Shown here piece by piece: positions 34,300-64,000 of a stretch of DNA of 64,000 bases. A model generated the notes under the pieces. That model ran no database searches. It was not told where the DNA came from and worked only from the letters and a program-made list of their open reading frames with translations. The stretch is taken from positions 1,164,501 through 1,228,500 of the forward strand of contig JAFEUB010001020.1 of NCBI GenBank assembly GCA_024529925.1, in the 5' to 3' direction. Made by a program: the position numbers and the translations under genes. The first letter of the stretch is position 1. Each line of letters starts with the position of its first letter. Origin of the DNA: Ophthalmolycus amberensis. Its lineage: Eukaryota; Chordata; Actinopteri; Perciformes; Zoarcidae.

Positions 34300-36640
34300 G
34301 CATTGATTGGGCTGCAGCTGGGGCAAGAAATTGCAATTCCTGCAATCGCAGTCTTGACCAAATATGTAAATACTATGTTTTGTTTTATGAACAGAATAAT
34401 CCTCCAATTTTTTTTTAATCACATCTTGAAGGTGATCCTCATCCTTTTTCTCAACCGGGCCGAGTGTAAACCCAAGTTAGTGTCCAGGCCAGTAGATGTC
34501 TCTAATGTGCTTCAGAGAAATACGTCCACATCCACCACAACCTGCTTTTGATGCAAAGCACTGACTTTGGGGCAGCAATTAGCTTGAAATACAACCTGTT
34601 TTGCCTGTTGATGCTTTGATCTTTTACCATAACTCCATAATACCGTTTCATCTTGACATTTGTGAGCAATTAAATCCTAATTAGCCTGTAAAGAGGCCAC
34701 CATGGCATTATTTCTGCTTTGAATACATCTGCATATGTCAAGTTAAGTTATGGGGTACATTCCAACTAAGAGGGTGATCGCAGAGTCCTTAAAGGACATT
34801 AGAGGCACTTAAACATGGAAGGAAACAAACTTGGGAATAAAACAAGCACATAGCAATGCAGGGCGAGAGCTCGGGTTGTCTGTGAAAACAGGACATTGGA
34901 GTGGCGAGCAATGACGGTGCAGAAGAAGTCAGGTGTTTCTGTCACAATGTCCTTTGCTCTCATCCCCTCCTGAAACAAGCTGCGGGGAAATGACCGTCCT
35001 CCGTCTGTCACGCTTTGACACCATCATCCCTCTGGAGTGTCTGCTTAGCGGGAAAAGTCTGAAACCAAGAGGAGCCATTAGCTGTTATCCTCGCTTATAG
35101 TTTCCAGCCTGAAGCTCCTCTGACAAATACAAGTGTCAAGTTAGTGCTCAAATTGGCGGTCCTCCTCCGCTTCTGTTCAATTGAGCGATAATTGAGCCCA
35201 CAGAGAGCTTTAGTGACATTTTTCTAACTGAAGGTCTGTCACTGCCTTCCTGTGTCTTTGTCCACCTTTTCTGCTCCTGGTCCTGTGCGGTGATTTAATA
35301 AGGAGGAAAATACCATCTTCAAAGTGTAGGGTTCATTAGTGTAACCGTTTTAACTGTGACCTTTAACTCGGCTGTCAATTGCTTGCAGTCGGATATAGAT
35401 TTTGACAAATGAAAGGGAAAATTCATAAAAAATGGTTGCCAAATGGATCCTAATTATCTGTCTATTATTTCTTTATTTAATCTCAAGATGCAGTAAAACA
35501 TAGTAATTTAACTTTTCTTGGCAGAGAGATAGTGACCACTTTGGCTGTGAGATTCTTTTTTCTTTTGGACACACAACCAACTTATATAAAAAAACAAAAA
35601 AAGAAGAAGAAATACCCACACACTGCTATCTTTTCTCCAAATATTTTCCTTCAATTCCTATTCTACAAGGACATGACAAATAAAAGAACACTTGGGGAAG
35701 ATAGCAGTGTTTTGGGAGCTTTATTTGTGTATTTAATTGTTATCTAGTACCTCCAAATAATTTATATGCTGCACACAGATGGAACCAACCTACCAAAAAC
35801 TCTCTTTTTATTGCGTGCCTTTGATTTATACAATTTTCTACTGCACGTTTATTTTGTTCAGGCCTATTACATTTGAGGCAAGTTATATCTGCACCGTACT
35901 TTTTGTATTTATTTTGTCCATATACTGTAAAGTCTGCGTTTGTCACCAGTCACATGGTGACTCAGCTCAATAGTGCACAGCACGTTCAAGTGTTGAAAGT
36001 TGAAAGCGGATTATAAAACCTTGAAACCTTCCTTTATTTATTTTTTTACTTTAATCTTTCCTCTGAACTACGAGTTCTTTTTTTAATCTGTTGCATCCTC
36101 TTCAGAAACTTTTCTTGGGATTTTCCGCCATAGCTCCTGCTATACTCTCAGCTGCTGCATCACTCCTGGTGGGGCAGCGCAGGAAAGTCACCACGTGAAC
36201 CAGACACCACAAGTCTGGTGCACTGCGAAATACAGAGAGCTTTCCCTGACGCCGATGGGCTTAATCAGCATTGTGGGAACTCGGTTTGGCAAGTGCTTGA
36301 AAGTAACACACAAACTCCAGCTTTAACCTCGTGTACAGTGCTTGTTTAGGATCGTTTTATACTGAACTGAATGTAGGAGCTTGAACCAGCAACAGACTGA
36401 ATGTACTGCTGCTGCAGTCTGAGTCGGCTTCCAACATTGTGACATAATGCAACATATGAACAGTGATGTGTTCCCTTTCACATACTGTTGTATGTATTAA
36501 GTGCTTTTGAACGGTGATGCATTCGTTTAACTTATTAAAAGCAAATCACATAGCGACCATGTGACCATGAATCATTGACCTTAATTAACTGTACATGATT
36601 CGAATGAGCAAAGGGATTTGTGATTTCTAGAAATGTTTGG
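34300..36640. other. Intergenic, nothing supported
   Basis: Mixed AT-rich sequence with short A/T homopolymers. No coding exon, RNA gene or clear terminal repeat seen. Confidence 0.4.
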
Positions 36641-37265
36641 AGTTCCATTTTCATTTTTCTGATACCTGAACTTGCGTATTGGCCAATGCAGAGTACCGAT
36701 CTGATACCAGTGCTTTAAAAACAGGTCAAAGGTCGGGTCATAATTCCCTCTAATCTCAATTTTTTATTGCTGTCAAACAACCTAACACTGTATATATTCA
36801 AGTTTCTCGCCAAAACCTCAGTTCACAAGATTACATTTGAACACATCATGATAATGTTATAACTTGCGTGAACGCATAATGCAACTTAATCCAACCTCCG
36901 TTAGCTGTTAGCTGTTAGCTCTGTTATTTAGCCAAGCAAGACTGTGCTACCCAGCGTTCGTTAACTAGCTCTCCTCCTGCCGATTTCAACACGGATTTGT
37001 TTGAAAAAATAGCTTGCCCATAAGTGTTTAATCACAGGCGGATAGTACTGGTTTGCACATGTGCAGTACGGATTGGGCAGGATGTACGGATCAGGTGGTG
37101 AGTGTCACGGGTTTTTGTTGTTCCTGTGTTGCATATATGAGCTTATAAATGAAATGATAACGTGCTATCTGATCGGTGCATAGACATGCATACTCGCAGA
37201 TACCTGATCCAGCATTTTATGCCGTATCAGTCATTTACAACGCTTTGGTATCTGAACAACTCTGG
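36640..37265. mobile_element. Probable non-autonomous DNA element (GATAC-rich ends)
   Basis: The left part reads CTGATACCTGAACTTGCGTA and GTACCGATCTGATACCAG. The right part has GCATACTCGCAGATACCTGA and GTATCTGAACAACTC. These GATACC/GGTATC-rich, partly inverted ends are like those of a widespread fish element. GTTAGCTGTTAGCTGTTAGC near 36,900 is a short internal repeat. Borders are approximate. Confidence 0.4.
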
Positions 37266-37676
37266 TGTTTTCAAATGTTATGCCTTGGCTTTCTTTTAAC
37301 CTAACTCTTTGCTATAAGAAGAGTTGGACAATAATACACACTCTAGGGCAGTTGTGTTTTATGGTCTTTTTCAAATTGTGTTGATAAACTGGTCTTAATT
37401 ACCCATCCTCTTTCCTGTAGAGCTTTTGAGGTGTTCCGACCTTCAGAGCTGGCTGTAGGTTTCCAAAGTGTGAACATTACAGCCTCCATACTCATCTCTG
37501 TGTATCGGAAAGCCTTATTCTTTAGCTGCCTTGATGAATATGCATGGCTTCATCCGTCAGCCTAGCATGGACAGAGCTGAGAGCTGAGAAGTCAAATATT
37601 CACTTACAGGCAGACACGCACACCCTTGAACTATGGAATCATTCTCTCCCGCTCTCAGTTTACAGTCGACACAACG

Positions 37677-37677
<1 letters not shown>

Positions 37678-37703
<26 letters not shown>
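37678..37703. repeat. CA microsatellite
   Basis: (AC)n of about 26 bases. Confidence 0.95.
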
Positions 37704-37707
<4 letters not shown>

Positions 37708-38739
37708 GCTCACCTTGTGAGCGTACAGGGTCAACTGCACCCTTCCAGTCCATTAAGTAGCTGGCAAGGTTGCTGCTCTTTGTGAATAATACAGGCTGTT
37801 GTGCAAACATAGGCAAGCTTTTGGCAAGTCAAGCATCACATGTAATTTATTACGTGACAGACGGAACTCCCTCAGTAAGGCAATTATCTGAAACTGAATA
37901 AACCGAACAATTGTAAGATTACATTACAGTAAAACCAAAGTAAGAGCCGACACGAGGTCCTTTGACTCCAAAGCCTTTTTTCCAGAAAGCAACGGTAGGG
38001 AGACATTTTATGGAGACATGTTGGCTGGCAGCAGAGTTTACAAGGAGCGGATAAAATGTTCCCAAAACAAACACACCCAAGATAATCTCCTGTAGTTGCC
38101 AGGAACAAATACACCAGGTGAAATTCTAATCCGATCCAGCTGCTACATATGCCAGCGGATACAAACGAAGGACGGCTGTGTTTCTCCGTACATTCCTGTT
38201 GGGTTCTGATTTGGATTCTCAGTCTGAGAGGAGATACATGGTTTGTGTACACAAAGTGATGGGCAATGTGCAGTTTCTGTCAGGGACAAGGACAGACAAG
38301 CTCACCCCGATACAATGTAACATCGCTGATGTAATACACCCATCCATGTTCAAATTCTGACAGCCTGCTCTAAAATGAACCCTGCTATTCAGTAGCTCTT
38401 CCAATAACCTTAGACAATGTGCGCTGACTCAGAAATGATCGTTTATTCTGATATAGTGTATCCATCAACGAGCAAAACTCCCCATCCTTCCACTTACAGT
38501 CCTCTTTGAGATGCCAGGATCCATTAAAAGCTGTGAAATATTATGGCGTGGTAGTCGAGGCATTAGAACTGAGAATGTGTGCTGAGTGACGAAGGACCTC
38601 TTCACACGACTTTATCTTTAAAGCTCACAGCGCACTTTGATCAAGGGAAGGTTTGCTAGCACAAAGTTTATTGCTGCAACATAAGACCATAGATTTCAAT
38701 ATCTACTGACAACCTTTAAACAATAGCTTGAAGATGTCC

Positions 38740-38850
38740 TCTCATTCAGCCACAAGAGCACCAGTGAGGTGCCAGAAGAGCACCAGTGAGGTATTGGATG
38801 GGGTTGAGGTCAGGACCTGCCTTCCCTAGATTGTTGATGAAACACAATGC
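38740..38850. repeat. Fragment of a dispersed fish repeat
   Basis: AGAGCACCAGTGAGGT is present twice in tandem (38756 and 38777), followed by TTGGATGGGGTTGAGGTCAG, a string I associate with a common fish transposon-derived repeat. The fragment is short and carries no gene. Confidence 0.5.
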
Positions 38851-39100
38851 TACGTAAAACATCATTGGGTCTTTCAGTATGTTGCATTTCCCGATTTTGT
38901 GCCACCTCGGTTCCTCGCTCCTCCGGCTGGTGACCTGGGAATCGATCTCAGCGCTCCATCTTGAAGGACATCCCAATTCCTAAAATGCATCCCGAGGATC
39001 GAGGAGACTTGCGTGTAGCTGGAGAGGAACTATGAACGAGGAAACACCGGTGTATCCTTTGTGGAAGTTTGCAACATTCGTAAACAAATAAGAGGCGTGA

Positions 39101-39325
39101 CTTGGGAAATACATGTATTCACTTTCTGGCAGAGAGTTAGATGAGAAGATTGATACCGACCTCATGTTTGTACGGTAAATACAAATCTACAGCTAACAGC
39201 TGGTTAGCTTAGTTTAGCCTTGCTCTATCGGCACCTCCATAGCTTACCAATCAATAGATCCAAACAAAAACCACAGCTATGCTAACATCCTGTCTGTGGC
39301 TTCATATTTACTGTACATCCAGACT
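39101..39325. mobile_element. Foldback-type repeat, copy C (truncated)
   Basis: The left arm is clear (CTTGGGAAATACATGTATTC, GAGAGTTAGATGAGAAGATT, GATACCGACCTC, then TGGTTAGCTTAGTTTAGCC). The right arm stops near GGCTTCATATTTACTGTACA at about 39,300-39,325, where LINE sequence begins. The outermost right arm is missing. Confidence 0.65.
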
Positions 39326-39921
39326 AAGACCAAGCTGCTGGTCCATCAAGTAGCAGTTCTGTCCTGACTCCTCTTTGGTGCTGAATGCTGGACTACCTAC
39401 AGCAGACACGTCAAAGCCCTGGAACAATATCACCAACGATGCCGGCATAAGATCCTAATGACCAACTGGGAAGAGAGGCGAACAAACATCAGCATCCTGG
39501 AGGAAGTCAAACTACCAAGTATCTCCACAAGTATCATTCGTCACCAGCTGCGATGGACTGGTCATATAATCCGTATTCCAAACTCCTGTCTCCTGAAACA
39601 GGCCCTTTATGGTGAACTTAGGGAGGGGGAAGTGCACCCAAGGGGGACAAAAAAAGCGGTACATGGATAACTTCATATTCCACCTGAGGAAATGCCACGT
39701 TCACCTCAACAAGATGGCCTGTGACAGGAACCTTTGGAGAAGGCTGACGTTTGAAGGGAAAAGGACCTCTGCCTTGCCATGAAAGCAAAAGGGCAACGCA
39801 GAAAGGAGAGACCCACCAGCAAACTGCTCCTCCACCTACGAATACTACAACTGCCCACACTGCAACAGACCAGGATTGGATCCAGGATTGACCTTTACAG
39901 CCACCTGAAGACCCACAAATA
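39326..39921 (+). pseudogene. Non-LTR retrotransposon ORF2 C-terminal fragment
   Basis: The plus-strand translation shows a LINE tail region: LLFGAECWTTYSRHVKALEQ, then NISILEEVKLPSISTSIIRH, QLRWTGHIIRIPN and QALYGELREG. About 200 bases later, after frame changes, it reads CPHCNRP and (one frame over) SRIDLYSHLKTHK, ending in TAA near 39,919-39,921. The last part looks like the C-terminal C2H2 finger of this LINE group. At least two indels and one stop break it. The reverse transcriptase core is missing (5' truncated), and it abuts the foldback element on its left. Confidence 0.75.
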
Positions 39922-39989
39922 ATCCATTTCACCAACAGGAAGACGATCATACTCGACCGTGAGTGATCGCCGATGACAGACATGAGAGC

Positions 39990-42000
39990 GGTATAGATCT
40001 TTGTATGTAATGGTACCAGTGTACATATAACATAGCTTCAATGAAGAGTTGAACAAGCTGATACAGAACAAAACCTACGTGTTACTGTGTTGAAAGAAGA
40101 AACCTTAAAGCCTCAGAAACGGGGCGTTAGGGGGTTAATGTTTGAAAAACTGACATTTGAGTTGTTAACTTAACATTTATAGCCTAAAACTCATCTAAAG
40201 TGAACGCAGAAGTGTGTCCCTATTATGCTACAAACAAGGATGCTGTTCTTCGTTCCTAAAAATCTGAGATTTCGGAGCTGCACAATTTTAAAGTATCTCC
40301 TTTAGGCTGCAATGGCTCTGGTGCCAGTTTAAAATTTTAAACTGGAGCTCCAACCTACAAGCACAGCAGCGTGGGTCATTGGTGTAATTCGTTTTTAGCT
40401 GTAATCTCTGCTGTTTAAAGACGTTTACAGCATCTGTACTTTCAGTCCTGCTGTTTTTACAGACATGTCTGAACTAACCCCTCAACCCGTGAAGGTCTGG
40501 GGGGGCCTATGGGAAATGGTGTTTTAATTAAGGCTGCTAAAACCAAGAGATATTAAATAAACAACAATATTGGAGTGTTTTTGAAAAATAAAATACCATC
40601 CTTCTCTCAACATTTGAAGCGAGCCATTCATTTCAAATGATTTATTCAGTAGCCCAGAAATGTCATGGGAACAAGTCCTATAGGACATTTGTGCTGCATT
40701 CACGTGCTGTCAGAATAATCAGAAGAATAGCAAATACTGGAAACCGCTATCAACGTGTTGTTTAAACACTTTGAGCAATAAAATAAACAAATCTTCTAGC
40801 ATCTCTGTTGTCTCCACTCTATGACTTAGAGCTCACGAACACACCGAAGTTGGACCAACAACCATCTGAGGAGCATATGAAAGCACCATTAACCTGCCGT
40901 GCTGTCCGTCTTGGTTTGAGTCTTATTCCACTGGTCCTCGCTCTTTCTCTTAGTGCCGTTGCTGCAGTGCGTAACGTTGTATGTAAGTGTTGGGTAATCC
41001 CAATACAACGTTACAAAAGATGTGATTTGACCTCATCATTTTTGTCGTTGTTCCTGAGCAAGTAGCAGATGTGCCAGTCCAAGAGAACTGTTCATTCAGA
41101 CGTAACCCTGAGAAGTAACACAGTGGCCTTATAGTTTACATATGTTCACACTGGAAGCTTCACTTTTTCAAGAGAAAGAGGGTTTGAGGATGAGAAAAAC
41201 CAATGAAATAAAGGTGATACACGAGCATCTTGTTACCCACGTTGACTAAGGTAACCTGTAACCCCACAAAGTAATATAATGAAGTTAGCCGATAACATGC
41301 CCCTTTGCCTTTGGGATGAAATAATATTAGGTTACTAATGCAGATAGTGAACCAGTCAGCTGGACACGTCCGGCCTATATTAGAGCAGATGAAAACAGTT
41401 GAATCCATTTTACACACTTTTTCTCTTGTGTTAGTTTTGGAAACGTAATTCAAAACAAAAAATCGACCACCCTCCAAAGTATCTCTCTCTTTCTACAGAC
41501 CCGTGCACATGTCAACATGTGGACAAATCAAAAGCTTGACAGAGGTGGCATGCCTAGTTACGGCTGCTAAGGTGTGATTGGACAATCACTGTCCAGGGGC
41601 AGCGTTCAGCCAACAGCCTATCTCTTTATACTGAATAATGTCCATGATAAATACCCTTTCTCTGTGATTAATATGCCCTCTAAATTGCTGGTTGATAATA
41701 AAAGCCTCAGAGTTAAACTGGCTCATAATGGAATGCAGCTGACCCGAGCTTGACTCTCAACGCAGGCTTTTAACAAACCTCTCTGTCTCTCTGTAGCACA
41801 GGGATCTTTTTTTACTCCCTCGTATTGATCTTGGCTTTGTGGCTGCGTCAGCTGATGAGCAGCAGGAATCTATCCGTGCTGTGTTAAGTGTCCTGTGGAG
41901 ATTCATCGAGGCCTGCCTTCTATTGCTCAGCGCAATCTCTGCCTTTTCTTATACCATGTCCTCACTACTCCGTGTCTAGTTGGATGCAGAGTTGTCAAAT
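39990..42000. other. Intergenic, nothing supported
   Basis: No coding exon or recognised repeat. Only short open frames of random type are present. Confidence 0.4.
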
Positions 42001-42311
42001 AGAAACGATCTCCGTCCACACGGGAGTTTCAGCATTATTCTCAAGTTGATCTGCATCCACACGGCAGCCTTCGAAGGCGGACAGCACATGACCATTAACG
42101 TACACTGGGCATGTGCGTGACGGTGTAAACAGGAAGTGGATTGCTTGCTTAGTTAAAAAAAATACGACAGAGTAATAAAGTAGTCTTTAATAATGAAAGG
42201 TTGTATTTGATACTTCAGATCTTCCTCTAAAATCTTCCTCTATGAACTCAAACAGACAGTTCGTGGAAAGTTTTAGAAGTTTTATTTTTCAGACGTAGTT
42301 ACAGCGCTGCG

Positions 42312-42346
<35 letters not shown>

Positions 42347-43425
42347 TCAACTTTACTTTAAAATCAACACTTACACGTAAACGTTTACTCGATTATGGTC
42401 CATAAATGTGGTCAACACACGTCGATCACTCGCTTCCTCTGTGTTGTTGTCTGTTGTTGCCGTGGGGGCTGATGAATGTAACGTTAGCTCCGCCATTGGG
42501 GTATTCCTTCATGAGATACGGCATCAGGGGATAAGCTGGGTCACCCAGCAGAAAAAACAGGGACATCATCTTCACCCTCTATCAATTCTTTCGGGCATGG
42601 GGGAATTGCTCCATCTTTTAGGGCACAACATCATGCAACAGGTCCGACTCGCTAGCTTCTAAGCTAATTTTAACATTACCGCCAATGGGGAAATGCTAAC
42701 CGCGATTAGCATTAGCGAATATAATATATCTTCGTACATCTTTTCATGCTCCATAAAGAAATATTTGCAGACTAAGGTCTCTCAAGGCTACCAAACGGAA
42801 GAAGTAAAACGAATCAGCGTCGATCACTCGTCGATCACTCGTCGATCACTCGTCTCTCACTCGTTTCCTCTGTGTTGTCTGTTTGTAGCTCATAGCTCTG
42901 AATAGCATTTATTGCTAACTGTAGCTTCAGACAGTTCCGTGGGGGCTGATCGCCGATTGGTCACGCAGCTAGAATAACAGCTGCTTCCTCCACATAAATG
43001 CAGACTTTTTACTGCACAACAGCTGCTAGTACGCAACAGGTAATACAGCGTGCACAAAACCGGCGCTCCATGTACGGCTGATAGCGTCTCTGGACTTGTC
43101 GCTGGTCGCCCGGCTGTTTGTTTTCGTTCGGGTACAGGTCACGTGATAGTGAGTGTGACGAATCAGGGACGGAGACGTCATGGTTACCAAGAACCAATCC
43201 AGTAGCGAACACGGGTGTGGGCGTAATTTGTTTCTAAGCACATCCGTGTCCGACCGTCTACACTCAACCAAAACCCCGGAGTTTTCAAATACCTCCAACC
43301 TCGGCGGAGTTTTCAGGCTCCTCCGTTTAGGGTGCTCCAAAACTCCGGCGTAGTGTGGCTGCTCAGTGTAAACGTAGCAAAGATGGAGTAAAACTGGAGT
43401 AGTGTGGACTAGGCCTCAATGACCT
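42000..43425. mobile_element. Candidate PIF/Harbinger-like non-autonomous element
   Basis: The right end reads as CTCCGGCGTAGTGTGGCTGC, GTGTAAACGTAGCAAAGATG, then GGAGTAGTGTGGACTAGGCC. The left part (CCGTCCACACGGGAGTTTC, CATCCACACGGCAGCC) has complementary-sense GTCCACAC motifs. Such sequences are common at the ends of Harbinger-type fish elements. Inside, GTCGATCACTCG-type units recur (42420 and three tandem copies near 42820-42850), each followed by TTTCCTCTGTGTTGT and later GTGGGGGCTGAT, so a segment is duplicated about 430 bases apart. A (TC)n run lies at 42313-42343. No transposase is evident and the borders are not fixed. Confidence 0.4.
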
Positions 43426-43429
43426 GCAG

Positions 43430-44690
43430 AGCTCCTCAGCCAGGTCTTCATTAACGTGTCCTTTTTCATTCCGGATGTCGTGGTCATGTGTGCGTGAGTG
43501 TCTGTGTGACAGGTGGTATAATACTTTGATGAACAAAAATATAACCTCTCATATAAACCCTCTGATAATTGCTAAAATTACTAGAGCAAGAAAAGATATG
43601 AAAATTACATCCAGTTTTGATATCTCACCTCCTTAGTTGGTCGAATTAAGATGAATGTAAATGTATCACAATATTTACATTATAATATATATATACATTT
43701 GTGTTGTGGCATTGTTTATTAAAGTTAACTCCACCTTAAAACAGAATTGTTACTTACTCATAATCTGAGCCACTCCACTGCAGACAGATGTCATCTAAAC
43801 TGGAGGTTCAAAATGTGAGCAGGTAGAAAAGCCTTTACACCTGAATTAGTTTGATATTTTAGATCTAGAGCAGAATACCGATTGACCCTGAACTGTGCTC
43901 CTTGATTCAGAAAGCTGTTAAAATGTATCCTAAAACACATTTGGGCTTGCTCAAAGAGGTCGTAGACAGAACTTGCTATTTGTCGGACTCTCTGAGGGAT
44001 TTTCCAAAGATAAAACAAGGACAAAATTGGAGTTAAGCCAATTGGCACAGTGCTATTACTTCAAACTGCCAATTGGGGCAGTGTTGAAGCTTGGAGTGAT
44101 ATTAGGTTTTATTTTATTTGTTGTATTTTTAATATGCTTCTGATACACAAACATCCAACATTACATTTCCTCAGTAATTTGAGGACTTTGTTTGCCCTGT
44201 GTTTCGCCTCTCAGGCTACAAAGAGGTTACTGCCCGACCCTCTGGCTGGTAGATTTCTGTGCTTGCAGCCTGACAGGAAGACTGCAGGCGAGACTTATGT
44301 ACTTTTATTTGCTAAAGAAAAACACATTTTATCATCAGGCCTCTTCAGAGAGAAGGTGATAAAGTATCTCCAAGATGATTTTGATTGGCATTCATGTGTT
44401 AATACCGCAGTTCAGAGAGCATTTCTAACCTTTAACCTGTTTAATATGCATTTGCTATATAAATATAAATGCAGGATACATAAATCAGATATTATAAGCT
44501 TTTTTTCTTTTTTTTAAAACCCAATCTACGCCTTAGAAAATATCATAAAGAAAGTCTTGATGTGTATCAGCCTCATGCATGACTCATCTGAGGCTTTTCC
44601 TGCTAGAATTTGCAGTATTTCTGGAGGGTGGGCTACTTTTTTTTTGGTATGATGATGTGTATAATGGGATTGCATTGTAATATCCGGGGC
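43430..44690. other. Region upstream of osbpl10, nothing supported
   Basis: AT-rich sequence with no recognised element or exon. GC content climbs after about 44,690 towards the osbpl10 first exon. Confidence 0.4.
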
Positions 44691-45050
44691 CGGTCCAGAG
44701 TGGAGTGGGAGTGTCTGCGCGCTGCTCTCCCTTTCTACCAGGAAAACGCGGGAGGAGACCCACAGTGCCACACAGCCGCGCACTGCAGAGGAGAGAGAGA
44801 GCGGGACACACACACCACCGGGGGAATATGTCACGCACCGAGGGACGCTTCAACCACCGGCGCAACGCGGCCCATGCTTATCCACTGCCTCTGCTTTAGT
44901 TCAGCAGACACACATCGCCCCGTTCACCACTTATGCTCTGCTGAAATCTTCCCTGCCGCCGCCGCTGCTGCCGCTTCTGGTCCATCTCCGTCCCCTCCTT
45001 CTCACTCTGTCCCCCCTCCTCCTCGCGCTCGTCACCGTCCCGTCGCCAGG
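44690..45050 (+). promoter_or_regulatory. GC-rich promoter/5' UTR region of osbpl10
   Basis: GC and CpG content are high from about 44,690 through exon 1. GCCGCCGCCGCTGCTGCCG-like runs lie at about 44,955-44,975. The frame of the coding start is open upstream for about 147 codons (to an ATG at 44610), but the translation is low-complexity. I treat it as 5' UTR and promoter rather than coding. Confidence 0.45.
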
Positions 45051-62678
<17,628 letters not shown>

Positions 62679-62684
62679 GTAAAA

Positions 62685-62688
<4 letters not shown>

Positions 62689-62729
<41 letters not shown>
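62689..62729. repeat. CA microsatellite at osbpl10 exon 3 donor
   Basis: (CA)n of 41 bases begins at intron position +11, after the donor GT (62679-62680) and a run of eight A. Confidence 0.97.

Positions 62730-64000
<1,271 letters not shown>

Noticed and set aside
44610..45050. Start of osbpl10 at 44610
   Set aside because: Upstream translation is low-complexity and the ATG at 45051 has the strong context.

Overview
The window looks like nuclear DNA from a teleost fish, probably a percomorph. It holds three intron-containing vertebrate genes with GT/AG splice sites and GC-rich first exons, long non-coding stretches, fish-type non-LTR retrotransposons, hAT-like and foldback elements seen in several copies, and many TG/CA, TC, TA and GAA microsatellites. 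No operon-like, phage or CRISPR structure is present.

Layout. 1-7.2 kb is a nested retrotransposon block. An internally deleted L2-type LINE lies on the minus strand, flanked by a 12-bp direct repeat. It is followed by a nearly complete I-clade LINE on the plus strand (ORF1 with zinc knuckles; ORF2 with endonuclease, reverse transcriptase and RNase H), which ends in a long GAA repeat. 7.48-8.54 kb is a 1,057-bp hAT-type non-autonomous element with a perfect 8-bp target duplication. 10.3-11.6 kb is duplicated CTGT-rich repeat plus a common fish repeat. 14.5-16.0 kb on the minus strand carries a possible small gene that I could not identify. It sits head to head with the probable 5' UTR exon of zdhhc3.

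21.6-24.6 kb is the complete coding part of zdhhc3, a Golgi-type DHHC palmitoyltransferase: six coding exons, 298 residues, plus strand. 30.86-32.48 kb is the complete coding part of tmem42: three exons, 155 residues, minus strand. 45.05 kb to the right edge is the 5' part of osbpl10, plus strand. Its first three coding exons encode the low-complexity N-terminus and the PH domain, split by introns of 9.6 and 7.5 kb; the lipid-binding domain must lie beyond the window. The rest is intronic or intergenic DNA with repeats, described region by region.

The three genes are not an operon. From general knowledge, TMEM42 and ZDHHC3 are near neighbours in human 3p21.31, which supports both calls. OSBPL10 lies elsewhere on human 3p, so its closeness here suggests a fish-lineage arrangement. 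All three proteins act on membranes: protein lipidation, an EamA/DMT-like small membrane protein, and lipid transfer. I would not read that as functional linkage. I found no convincing undescribed system. The points best worth a second look are the unidentified minus-strand gene, the upstream ORF abutting the zdhhc3 start, the dinucleotide repeats beside osbpl10 splice donors, and the well-preserved I-clade LINE.
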